64,000 nt of DNA from Pelodera strongyloides. Taxonomy: Eukaryota > Nematoda > Chromadorea > Rhabditida > Rhabditidae. Below are positions 23,664 through 34,224 of the stretch, piece after piece. Location of the stretch: positions 186,001 to 250,000 of the forward strand of contig JAANDG010000095.1 in assembly GCA_036852015.1 (NCBI GenBank), written 5' to 3'. Both the position numbers and the translations under genes were made by a program. Under the pieces are notes generated by a model. The model made no database searches, was not told the origin of the DNA, and worked only from the letters and a program-made list of their open reading frames with translations. Position 1 is the first letter of the stretch. Each line of letters begins with the position of its first letter.

Positions 23664-26600
23664 ATGTCAGCGGAAATTGCGGAGGTTATAAAACGCGGAT
23701 CATTAGCACGTGAGATTTTGACATACAATTGATCTTGTTGTTTTATTGTTAATTTTTTAGAACGTGAGGAGCGCGTAGTGTCTCTGAATCCCTCTTAAGA
23801 TGGTACTCGCAACCGATGCCCTGAAAATTACTATCAAAACAAGCTTTGAGAGAATTGCGAAGAGATCACATGACCTAAAACTTCCGCCAAAGGAAAAACT
23901 TTCTCTAATAACTTTCAGAATTTGAGCATCATGATAGTAATCAACCAGTTTGGTCCGAGGAATTTGACAAGGAATATCAGGATGACGCTGTCTGGATTAT
24001 CTCCTCGTCTTTTCTCATTTTCACAATGCATTCCGGTGAGTGCCATCGTTGAAATCTGTTAGCTGGCAAACCAAATCATGCGTTGCGTTCATACACACTC
24101 AAGCGCGATTCCATCAATAATGGATCTATGGTAGTGGTGTCAAACATAGTGTAGCCCATGCTTCTATCGTTCATGCAATCAGAGGAAGTTAAGAGGAATT
24201 CAACAAATAAAATGTCATGGTTTATTGCCCATTCAACATACATACTCATCATTGATGACAGAACCATTCTTTCAGGGTTTGGTCTTTTGGAGTCGGGTAA
24301 TGTGTCTGCTAAAGACGAAGTGAATATAATGGTGAAGAACGTTGTGGACGTTGTTTGTGGTGGCCTGACCTATTGGGCAGTTGGGTTCGGGCTCAGCTAC
24401 GGGCACACCGAATCGTTAAATAACCCCATTGTCGGGTTCGGCCAATTCTTTTACGATCCAGCCAGGTGATCAACATGAAATATTGGTTTGAATCGTAGAT
24501 TGTGGCTGATTTTCGTCACGGTATTTTCCGGAATTCTATTTCTCGCTGTTTGAGCAAATGTAATAAACCCTGCATTCACAAAAGTATGTAGTAACCATAG
24601 TCCTACATAAAAGCGCGTTGACATCGAACATGATGAACGACGATACACAATTTATTTATATTTAAGATTGGATACTCGTCGAGTTGACGACGAAGCATGG
24701 GCGTATGCGGTGTTCCTCTTCCAAATGAGTCTTGCGACTACAGCTTCCACAATCGTTTCTGGTATGAAATAATGATTATTATATGTAAACGAGTATCATT
24801 CAGCTAGGAGGCTAGGACGTATACATATGTATAATATCTGTACAATAAAATTGTGTACACCTGAGAACATTTAATGTAATGCTCGATTATATACATTTGC
24901 TCGATATCTTATATTGCAGGAGCCGTAGCAGAGCGTGCCAAGCTAAAATCGTACATTTGTCTCGGAGTGCTAGTGACACTAGTCCAAGCTCTTCCAGCCC
25001 ATTGGGTGTGGGATAAAAATGGTTTCTTTCATCAGATCGGCGTTGTGGACTATGCTGGATGCAGCACGGTATGTTTTATAGTTATAGTCTAAATAATATG
25101 AAGGGAGGCGTTGCTACAGGGGTAGCGTACACATCTCAAAATTATAATACTATTAAGACCTCAAAGACATTGAACACTGTCTTTCATCACTAAAGTGATC
25201 TATTTATTTTCTCATTTAAGAAATCCTAAAAAGCCAATTGTGTCTCCAACAATCACCTGGCCCGTCTCCCCTGTTTTTTTCTTTTTTTTCTTCCATTCTA
25301 ACAACAAATAAGTCATACCTCAAAATACGTTTAAAATTATATAGAATGGAATCTAACTTATTTCGACAAGTAATGAGGTGATTATTTCGCCAAACGTGAT
25401 TTACGAATTAATACGAGGCCAGTGCTTATTATCAGACTGTGGTTTGCTATCAGTGTGCCGTTAATATATTTCATCGGATCATTCATTGTAATTTCAGAAT
25501 CATCTAGTTGGGGGAATAATCGGATTGGTGGCGACAGTTTATCTTAAACCACGAAGACATCGTTTCACAGAAGATTCTATTCACCAAATGAGCAGTCCTG
25601 GAAATGCACTTTTAGGTATGAAAACCAAAACAAACCAGTGACAGTCATAAGAAAAAAGACTTGGATGAGTTTTCGATACAGCCTTTCTCCCGGCACAAAT
25701 CACACAATTTGAACGCAAACGTGTGATGATGACTTTCCGGATGGGTGATTAATTTAAAGGCATTTCGCAGCGGTCAGCATCTGATGCAACCGCCAACTAT
25801 GGGGAAGTATGGCGCCTGACGTGTTTTCCCCTGTGAGCCACGTAACCTTGACAATGACAACTAGGTGTTTTGCACTTATTATGATTTCACTAAATATGTC
25901 TGGGCTTATGAAACACTGATTGAAATATGTGTTAATATACAACCAAACCCTTTTTATACGCTGATCCCATACTTACGAAACAATGAACTATGTGCCCGAT
26001 ATGCGCCTGATTATTTTCGAAAAAACCTCATGTGTGCCGGATTACTTCAAAAAACGCCGATGCGCGATCACTTCTCCCAGAATGTGCCCGGTCGCAAATA
26101 ATCGGTCATACACTAGGAACATGCCCTGAAATATTCCGGATTATTAAAAAAAAAAGATCGAACATATCGGTTTTCAGTTTTCCATGATTGGTGTGAAAAT
26201 GTCAACATCGTGTACAGAATATAATTCTGCATATTGAAGTGGCGCGCTTCGCAACACATGTAAACTGACCATGGGGAGAATGATGCAGAGGATCCATCAC
26301 ATTAAATATAAGATGCTAACGTTGTACGTTATGCCTTACCATAGGTTGATATACCAGGATATGCGTTGAACCTGATGAAATTTACACACTTCAGGTACAT
26401 TTCTGTTGTGGTGGGGCTGGTTCGGAATCAACACCGGCTCTGTGTGGGGTGTTTCTGACGGAAGATGGAGACTGGGCGGCAGGTATACTTTTAGTGAACA
26501 CTTTATCAACTTTAAACATTGAACATTTATTCGAAAAGATAAATCTCAGAAACTACATACTGCTGCTTGATCGATGGTACTTCTTTGTTAGTTGAAAACA

Positions 26601-28490
26601 TATTTTTCGAAACTGTGGCACTCACATGATGCGTGACAAACGAAGTTTGCATAATTGGGAAAGTACGAAACAATTTATTGTTTTTCAGAGCTGCTGTTGC
26701 CAGCATAATGACAACAATCGGTGGCGGAACATGTGCTACATTTCTGAGTTTCTACAAAACCGATCGTTTGCAAGTTCAATACTTGATCAACGGAATTCTT
26801 TCGTCTCTTGTTTCGATTACGGGTGATGTTTGTTATTAAGTTGCACTATAGTTTGTACTTTGCTCAGTATGTACTGACCCCAAATTCAACACGACGATTC
26901 TGTGCCTGGATATGCTAAAAGTGATAAATAATTCTAGTCATAAACCCCAACGTTCATTGTTTTAGCCTTTTGTCCGATTGCTCAACCTTGGCATGCTCTG
27001 ATTACTGGATGTGTGGCAGCAACTCTCTCCATATCGGTGCTTCCCCTGTTGGAAAGATTTCAAATAGATGATCCTGTTGGTGTTGTCCCAATACATCTCG
27101 TATCTTCGATTTGGGGAATGCTTGCAGTGGGCATTTTCGCCAAAAGGGACAAATATGTGGTCAGTTGCGGCACAGATTCATATCAATACAAAAAATTTCT
27201 CGATTTAGTTGAAAACCAATATAAAAGACGTGAAGTATTGTAACGTAAACTATGTCGATATAGTATACTGTTTAGGCAGAAGGACTTCTTTACGACGGCC
27301 TTTTGTATGGAGGCGGTTTCACATTATTGCTCACTCAACTCCTATGCATAGTCACCATCAGTGTCTACTGCACAATTATGGGATTCCTGATCGTCTTTGT
27401 GAGTTTGGCATACTATGCTACTGGTGATTTTACAAGCGTACATGTTGCTGAACATCGGGATGTTTGACTCAAAGGTACCTACTGTTTATTCTGAGGGCAA
27501 GTTATTTGCAGACAATAAGCCATAGTCCACTTGGTCTACGTGTATCTGAAGACGAAGAAGAAATAGGCGCTGATGCTTCTGAGCACGGCCTTTCTGGCAC
27601 AAACGTCTCAAGATATGTGGTTGAAAAGCCAATGAGTGTCAGGTTCGCATACCCACCATTTTCTACAATTCCCAATTTTTCTTTCAATTCTGAAATACCG
27701 CCCAACTTGATAATTACATCATTTTCTAGCTTCCTTTGATTTGCAATTGTTAAAAAAAGTAAAGGTTAAAGCTGGGATTGTCAAGGGGTCCTTGCAGTCC
27801 GCTCTACCGAAGTAGTGCGCTCCAGAGATATAGGCCGTCTTTGATTGTGGAATGGGTGGCCAGCCCTGATAAAAGAAACCTCCCTAAGTTTTCAACTGGT
27901 ACCGTTTTGAGCAAACGGTCGGTGCAACCAACCGCGTTCGGGAATTGAACCCCCGTCACGCGCGTGGTGAGTAGCGGAGCTACCCACTACACCACCGGCC
28001 GAATATCTGGAAATGGGTGAAATTATGTTTTTGGAAGAACAATCGTATGTTATCTTTTGCAGGACACTAAGCACGGTGACTAAAGCTGTGACTCGATGGA
28101 AAATGCAGACGCGGCAGCAAAGCAGAGCCAACAGATTGGCAAATCTCAGAAAGTGAGTCCCTTTTGCACCAAATATACTTACTAAAAACTAGTATCAGTT
28201 TAAACCACTGATCATTTTTTGTCAAATGCGTGTGATAACTCGGCAATATATGAAGCGAGCAATGCACACGCCATCTTCTACAAGAGGCGTTCGAACAGAA
28301 AAAAACCAGGAAAATATAGGCATATTGTTAGTTCTGTTTATACTTATCTAAAAATACATTTATTTATTTTCAATGTAACAAGAGTATTCGCCCAGCTTAA
28401 AATAAAGCCATAAATTGCAGAAAACGAGCCGAAGAAGAAAATGCTGCATGTGTTGAATATGATGCTCACTTCAAACACGCGGCTGCTTAA
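23664..28490 (+). CDS. Ammonium transporter (Amt/Mep family), 13 exons, 514 aa
   Basis: A trimeric membrane channel or transporter for ammonium. Exons: 23664-23709, 23919-24035, 24276-24465, 24667-24761, 24920-25068, 25498-25615, 26395-26482, 26689-26822, 26966-27159, 27276-27398, 27512-27642, 28063-28152, 28421-28490; all phases agree and the stop is TAA. Seen: DDAVWIISSSFLIFTMHSGFG at the first helix, the family's usual start; LPAHWVW; the pore twin histidines at H201 (NHLVGG) and H356 (VPIHLVSS), 155 residues apart compared with 150 in E. coli AmtB; DDPVG at 347-351; and the C-terminal hinge GLRVSEDEEEIGAD characteristic of the family, followed by a basic-acidic tail. The exon 9 donor could be three bases earlier or further downstream (27236); the choice used keeps the loop at family length. 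Intron 11 contains a tRNA-like SINE on the other strand. Confidence 0.95.
27900..28000 (-). repeat. tRNA-derived SINE-like sequence in Amt intron 11
   Basis: On minus it begins GGCCGGTGGTGTAGTGGGTA (A-box-like) and contains the B-box GGGGTTCAATTCCCG in a T-arm-like hairpin of five pairs. The 3' acceptor strand does not pair with the 5' end, so this is not a working tRNA gene. It is best read as the head of a tRNA-derived SINE. Confidence 0.6.
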
Positions 28491-29283
28491 ACAAAACATT
28501 ACCTTCCGAAAATGGGTACACAATTTTTTCAATAAACTGATTCTATTTTTAATGAAGCGCACGGTAAATGGTGCTATTGAAAACGTTAAAACGGGAGTTT
28601 TAACAATAAAGCGTAAATATACACCGCAGAACCATATAACTCGGGATGCGTCCGCGGACTGATTATAATATGAGTGTGAACGAGTTATGATTGCTTCGGA
28701 GGCCAAACGCAAGGTTCCTAATTGAACTTTATGTATGTACAGAGACTTCTGACACAAGGCGAATTAGGAGTTAACCAACTGGATACCCGACTAGCTCTGT
28801 AGCTCTTGAATGAGTACTAGTGAGACATTTCTAGAGAACAAAGTTCTTCGGCCTGTTTTTGAAACGCATCGTGGACAACTCAATTCTTGTGTATTTATGT
28901 AAATTTGCTCGAATTTAGCTTGATTTTTATTCCAATTTGAGTTCATTTGCTTAAGCTGCATAAGAATGCTGGTCTACTCGATGTGTTTCAAAACCCGGCC
29001 GGTATTTTGCTTTAAGGAAGCCTACTCTAAACTTAAGGTAGCAAATAAACGCTTGAGCGTGGACCGTCAAATTTAAGGACTTTATATTAAATGCTTTTCG
29101 GCATGACGTAACGAGCTCGCTTAAAGGAAGGACACCTTTCGAATAAAGAAAAAGAGGTGCTTTGAGGTGACACAGAAGGGCTTGAACCATTCGCTTGACT
29201 ATATTCAGGAGGCGGAGTGCTCATTTCTAGATTGACGAAATCAAACGGCAACTCGTCCTAAAATCCAAATTTTCTTTTATATG
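28491..29283. other. Intergenic sequence downstream of Amt
   Basis: Probable Amt 3' UTR and spacer. The open frame at 28441-28662 on + overlaps the last Amt exon in another frame and is not supported. No motif or RNA was recognised. Confidence 0.45.
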
Positions 29284-29398
29284 CGGTCACCCTTTTGTCC
29301 CTTTTGTGTGTTTTACTATCTTGCCTTGATGCTCTCTCTACTTATTATTCAGATAATAAACACGCAAAGAGTACAAAAGGGACAAAAAGGTGATCGCG
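29284..29398. mobile_element. Short hairpin element (~115 bp)
   Basis: The ends GCGGTCACCCTTTTGTCCCT and the reverse complement of the right end (GCGATCACCTTTTTGTCCCT) form an inverted repeat of about 27 bases around a 60-base core. It abuts the next element at 29401. It is a MITE-sized palindrome with no coding capacity. Confidence 0.65.
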
Positions 29399-29400
29399 TT

Positions 29401-30238
29401 CCTTTAAAGGGATAGGTTTCACCTCGAATTGTACCTTTTTTATAATTTCTATTGATAGCATGACCTACGACGGTCAAACTGCGAAAATTGCAGTAACTTT
29501 GCTCCTCGAGTCAGGATCAGGCTCGAAAGCTAAGCTACCTCGACTTTATGAAACAACTGGCATACCGCAGCCGTAGTTAAACGGTACGCCGGTAAGACCA
29601 AACTGCTTTACAGGTGATAGGGCTGGAGACGCTAGAAGAAGCAGGGCCCTTATATTCACCCTCTGTCTGTCACAACACCCTCTGCACCTCCAGAAATGTC
29701 ACGCTATTTCGCGCTTGTAATTTCTATTGACAGTTTGGCGTATCGCTTATGATCTTTGTTTCCGAGCTCGGCCCGCGGAAAAAAACGGCTAGTTTTTTAC
29801 TAGTTTCCTACTAGGTTTTTAGACGGAAAAGCTCGGAATACAAAAGTTTGTCGGGAAAAGCTCGGGAACTCCACGGGAAAAGCTCGGAAACGGAAAACAG
29901 ACTGCTTCCGAGCTCGGCCCGCCTATTTTCCGAGCTCGGCACGAGAACCTCAAAGTTTCCGAGCTTTTTCCGAGAATCTTCTCGGAGAATACTCGGGAAA
30001 TACGCGGAAAAAGCTCGAAGTTTTTCGGAAAAAGCTCGGGATTCATTAACGGAGTAGCTACGGCTGCGGTATGCCAGTTGTTTTATAAAGTCGAGGTAGC
30101 TTAGCTTTTGAGCTTGATCCTGGCTCGAGGAGCATGGGAAATTTACGGCAATTTTCGCATTTTGCCCGTCAAAGGTCATACTATCAATATAAATTATAAA
30201 AAAGGTGCAGTTCGAAGTGAACCTATCCCTCTAAAGGT
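29401..30238. mobile_element. Long inverted-repeat element 1 (TTTAAAGGGATAGG family), ~838 bp
   Basis: The terminal inverted repeats are about 185 bases: left arm 29401-29587, right arm 30053-30238. Both start (A)AAGGGATAGGTTCACCTCGA-like and share ACCTCGACTTTAT and CCTCGAG blocks. The centre (29770-30050) is made of degenerate copies of AAAAGCTCGGGAA. Minus-strand open frames across it (29811-30179) are a by-product of that repeat and are rejected as genes. Termini include TTTAAA, compatible with a TTAA target. Confidence 0.8.
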
Positions 30239-30309
30239 AGTTACATTCCTGTGTTTATGTACAAGTTTCACATAACAGCGATACTCGTGCCACGAAAAGC
30301 TTGGTTTCG

Positions 30310-32229
30310 CTAATAATTTTTGAAAATGTCCCGGGTCCGACTCTGCATATCAATAGAGAAATTACGTTTTTTAAACTGGGGAAGGTGCGCGGCAGAGTTG
30401 CAACTCACCTTCATAGTTAGCTCAGTGTATTCGTTTCTGGGACTCATTTGAATCCATGAGGAGTTTTGTAGTACTCACCTGTATTGCCGGTTCGGACTGA
30501 TCGAACATCTCAAATGAATCCATGTCAATATCAGTCGAGTCCACGGTCTCATCTAATCGCAGTCTATGAGACACCTTTTGCCATTTTGTGTCGACTTCTT
30601 CCTCATCGTCACTCACAGCTCTTTTCCTGTACAGCGCAAATGGAAGTCGGATATTTTGCATCGCCTTTATTTGACTCCTGGTCAATGGAGCTGACCACTC
30701 TTTGTCATCCGAGAGATCAATCTAAAATCCAGGTGTTCAAATAGTCATGTGTTGACCAAAAAAGTAAAAGAAAAGTAAAATCCTCATTCATATTCCGTCA
30801 TAAAGACTTATTTTTGGGAAACTCAAACCATGAATTCGAAGAATCTCAGTATTGGCCGACTCTTTGGAAAACTATTAAAGGGATAGGCGCACCTAGAGTT
30901 TCACCTTTTTTATAATTTCTATTGATCGAAGAATCTCAGTATTGGCCGCCTCTTTGGAAAACTATTAAAGGGATAGGCGCACCTAGAGTTTCACCTTTTT
31001 TATAATTTATATTGATAGTACGTACCTATGACGGTCAAAATGCGAAAATTGCAGCAAATTTCCTTTACTCCTCGAGCCAGGATCAAGCTCAAATCTAACC
31101 TACCTCGACTTTATAAAACAACTGGCGTACAGCAGCCGAAGTCAAACGGTAGGCCAGATGTGTTATATGTGCGAAATAGCGTGACAGGGCTAGGAGAGTG
31201 AATATAAGGTCCATGCATACCGTTTAACAACTGCTGCGGTACGCCAGTTGTTTTATAAAGTCGAGGTAGCTTAGCTTTTGAGCTTGATCCTTGCTCGAGG
31301 AGCAAGGGAAATTTACTGCACTTTTGGCATTTTGACCGTTATAGGTCATACTATCAATATAAATTATAAAAAAAGGTGCAATTTGAGGTGAACCTATCCC
31401 TTTAATAACCATTTTCGGGTCTTTTTTGTAGGATAGTGCTTCTTTGCAGTCCTATGTCATTTTTTTTATAAAAGATAATCTGATAACAGGCCAAGTTTTA
31501 TCACTACTGAAGACTGAGTATTGGTCTTGTTTGCATTTGATAACACTTTTTGGGTCTTGCGGTCGCCTGCCGTTGGTTTACATCAAAAAAGCTAGTAGAC
31601 CTGGACAGACCTCCGTATTTCAGGCACACATCAACGAAATTGACCAAAATATTTGAAACATATCCGTGGTTTATAGTTTTCGATCCCATTCTGAACCCTC
31701 TTTTTATTTTTTTCTGTGCAAATGTAGTGGCGCTTGAATGCACGCAAAGTCCATAACTTACACTAATTTGAGATTAATATGTACCTGAAAGTGGTGGCTT
31801 CTCTCAATAGTGGGACATAATAAAAAAATGCTACAGTTTTAAAATTTGGGTCGAGTTTTTAAACGACCGGTAGCTTCATGTCTTCATATAGACAAATAGC
31901 GCGTCCCCTTGGCCAAAATTAGCGAGCTTACTCTTCTATATGGGTTGTTCATTACAAAGTTTAATTCCTTCGCACACGCCTAAAAAGACAAAACACGTTG
32001 TCAATTTTCTTTTATAAAGATCACTTATGCGGCCGTTATTGCAAATTCTTCAGCTCACCATTTCGTCAGACAGGGACGTTTCCTGGACGATTCGGGACTG
32101 TAATTTCCCTTCAGGCGCTTGATTATTGAGTGATTTCGCATGCTCTGGCTCGAATGGAAGGTGGATAGATCTAAGCCTGTCGATCTCTTCCGGGCTTAGA
32201 GGAGCTGAATACTCTTCTACTTCGATCAA
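30310..32229 (-). CDS. Unrecognised protein with two exon-encoded WSAP repeats (copy 1, 5' end unresolved)
   Basis: Two secure exons on minus: 32229-32059 (57 codons) and 30721-30479 (81 codons), both phase 0 at each end with good splice sites. They encode LIEVEEYSAPLSPEEIDRLR... and IDLSDDKEWSAPLTRSQIKA..., matching the two repeat exons of the 21.2-22.7 kb gene in order and phase. The second is followed by a highly acidic segment (DDEEEVDTKW; DSTDIDMDSFEMFD). A last exon at 30375-30310 (CCCCAG acceptor, stop TAG) is possible but unlike that of copy 2. Upstream, 33845-33767 on minus could encode a hydrophobic leader (VIWIVVFTVFASEPPASAAL) ending in phase 1 like exon 1 of copy 2, but it lacks an ATG and could not be linked. 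Function unknown. Confidence 0.6.
30837..31016. repeat. 90-bp tandem duplication at the left end of element 2
   Basis: Bases 30837-30926 and 30927-31016 are near-identical (differences such as GCCGACTC/GCCGCCTC). The unit spans 38 bases of flank (CGAAGAATCTCAGTATTGGC...) plus the first 52 bases of the element terminus (TTAAAGGGATAGGCGCACC...). Confidence 0.9.
30965..31405. mobile_element. Inverted-repeat element 2 (TTAAAGGGATAGG family), ~441 bp
   Basis: Bounded by TTAAAGGGATAGG and CCTATCCCTTTAA, with arms of roughly 180-190 bases that match element 1 (shared ACCTCGACTTTATAAAACAA and GCTCCTCGAG-like blocks). The centre is short and lacks the GCTCGG repeats of element 1. It sits in the intron between the two secure exons of WSAP copy 1. 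TTAA at both ends suggests a piggyBac-type target site. Confidence 0.8.
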
Positions 32230-32260
32230 CTGAAAAATGACAAGTCTTCATTACATTGCA
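32230..32260. other. Short spacer between WSAP copy 1 exon and the 32-kb element
   Basis: Presumed intron sequence of WSAP copy 1. It includes the acceptor of the 32229-32059 exon. Confidence 0.3.
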
Positions 32261-32826
32261 ATGTCAACTTGCATCCAGTTCTTTTGTCACAAAGGGTCAG
32301 GCACACGAGACCAAACAATATTTTTTTATATGATATTCATGTTCTCCATACCAGTTAACACATGGGTTCATAACTTCATTTTAAAATTTATTAAATATGG
32401 CAAATTGCGTTTTCCGACATTCCTTTCTACAGTATTCTTGCCCTTTTAATCAAACTAATCGCAAATTGAACGTGAAACACGTGCTGGAGAGGCGAGATAC
32501 GAGGAAGTTTAAGACAAGCGCGCTAATTCAAATTCGAATATACTGTGGAAATGAATGTCCGAACACTTTATATGAAATTAGGCACTGATGTGTTAACTGG
32601 TGTGAAGCATAGGAATATCATATTATAAGTATAAAAAAAACTGTTTATCTCGTGAGCCCGACCCTTTAAGACACGCCTGCCATATTTAATAAATTTTAAT
32701 ATGAAATTAGGCACACATGTGTTAACTGATGTGAAGAATAGGAATATCATATTACAAGTATAAATGTATTGTTTATCTCGTGAGCCTGACCCTTTAAGGC
32801 AACAGAACTGGATGCAAGTTGACATG
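32261..32826. mobile_element. Inverted-repeat element with internal duplication, ~566 bp
   Basis: The left arm (32261-32400) is the inverse of 32690-32826; both ends read TGTCAACTTGCATCCAGTTC outward. A second, direct copy of most of the right arm lies at 32570-32660, so the right side is partly duplicated. The minus frame 32568-32825 arises from these repeats and is not a gene. No transposase is seen. Confidence 0.75.
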
Positions 32827-33937
32827 ACTAAAATATTGTACTATTTCGGACAACAATTCACATCCTTCAAGGGCAACAATAAAATGACATTTACCTTACT
32901 ATCAAGGTCCATTCAATGAGTACAGTATTGCAATATGATTTGTATTTTTGCATGTACTAAGGATAGACTTAGCCTTTCAAATTCGTATTGGTGCTCCAGC
33001 TGGAAAAGAATAAAAAAATAGATATGGAACTTACAAGGTTTGAAATAAGAGTAAATTATGATTGAGTTTTTTTTTTTGAATCCAGACGACCTCTCAATAG
33101 ACAAATACATCAGTCATGAATCTTTAATTAATATACGTCAATCGCGAATAGATTCAGATATGAGGGAAAGAGACTTCCGATTCAAATGAGAAGACTTTTC
33201 ATTGCGCAAAATTAGTTCTATTGAAGGGGGCAAGTATTTGTTTCTGCACCTCTCTCCTCCCACAGCGTGTCTTCTCTAGGACTCCGCCCTACCATAAGAT
33301 TGCGCAACGAAAGGTTCCCAGTCAATAATTTAAACTGAAGCAATAATAATGTTTCAAAGGCGCAGTTGTTTAAACTCAGTTGCGATGGAGAATTATTTGA
33401 ATATCTGCATTTTTTCGAGCTAATTTTCATAGGCACTTTAAAACAAATTCTAACAGTAAGTCAGCTAAAGCGACTTACCAAATATAAAAAAATTAAGTTG
33501 CGCCTTGTGCGCGCTAACTTTCCCACGGTCCGGACTTTAGCATGAGGTATTTTTGCGACTGCAATACATGCAATACAAACTGGTACTGCGCAGAAAAATT
33601 CAGAAAAAATTCAGAATCTGGGCACTTACTGACTTATCCACAGATGACTAGGATTGCTGATATTTTTGCCGAGCTGTAATATCGTAATCACAACTCGAAG
33701 TACCTGTTCTCGGAACGTGACATCCTGAACAAAGTCGCACCAATTAAAGATAGTCGGTTTTACTACAAAAACGTAACACTAAATTTAGCGCGGCAGAAGC
33801 AGGCGGTTCACTCGCAAACACTGTGAACACCACAATCCAGATCACCTAAAACATACATTATAATGAATGACCGTGCAAAGATCTACCACACTAGCGTAAA
33901 CTAGAATATGTTCGCTCGTGAGCTTCAGGACAAACAT
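32827..33937. other. Upstream or intronic sequence of WSAP copy 1
   Basis: The missing 5' exons of WSAP copy 1 should be here or beyond. Candidates on minus are 33845-33767 (hydrophobic, phase-1 donor GTAGTA) and an open segment ending at the strong donor GTAAGT at about 33479. Neither could be joined into one frame with confidence. Confidence 0.35.
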
Positions 33938-34224
33938 CTATATATTTGTTCCCTAGTAAGTTCACTCGCGTTGTGAAGCACGGGTTCTTAGGGTTCCCTT
34001 TGGATGACGTTCTTTATTTGTATTCAGTTGTACAGATGCACGCTCCATGAAGTTGGAATGGTGTAGATATTCAGTGTTGTGGTGAGCTTGTCATTCCAAC
34101 CAAAGGAAACAAGGTGTGTTTAGCACATTTACTTTGTTTCCTTTGGTTGGAATTACAAGTTCACCACAACACTGAATTTTATTTGTATTGATTGTTAACC
34201 AATACATACACCGTTACTAATAAA
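33938..34224 (+). mobile_element. Dispersed element split by a nested hairpin insertion
   Basis: The outer sequence (33938-34024 and 34187-34224) is the same family as 3922-4044 in FMO intron 7. It is interrupted at 34025-34189. The interruption is flanked by a 12-base direct repeat TTTATTTGTATT at 34013-34024 and 34178-34189. Confidence 0.8.
34069..34177. mobile_element. Hairpin MITE nested inside the 34-kb element
   Basis: An almost perfect palindrome: ATTCAGTGTTGTGGTGAGCT leads one arm (34069-34115), and the other arm (34127-34177) ends ...CACCACAACACTGAATT. Both arms contain CATTCCAACCAAAGGAAACA or its close variant. The loop is about 12 bases. Confidence 0.8.

Noticed and set aside
27160..27243. 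Extension of Amt exon 9 (VSCGTDSYQYKK...) to a stop at 27241
   Set aside because: The family needs the GLLYGGG segment encoded from 27276; stopping here would remove the last helix and C-terminal hinge.
27900..28000. Functional tRNA gene on minus
   Set aside because: A-box, B-box and T-arm are present, but the acceptor stem does not close.
29811..30179. 122-codon open frame on minus with Ser/Phe/Glu-rich repeats
   Set aside because: It lies inside the palindromic element and is a translation of the GCTCGG repeat core and one arm; no start or splice context.
32568..32825. 85-codon open frame on minus with internal repeat
   Set aside because: Falls entirely within the duplicated right arms of an inverted-repeat element.
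33767..33845. Signal-peptide-like exon for WSAP copy 1
   Set aside because: Phase-1 donor parallels copy 2, but there is no ATG in the exon and no linkable partner; mentioned only as a candidate.
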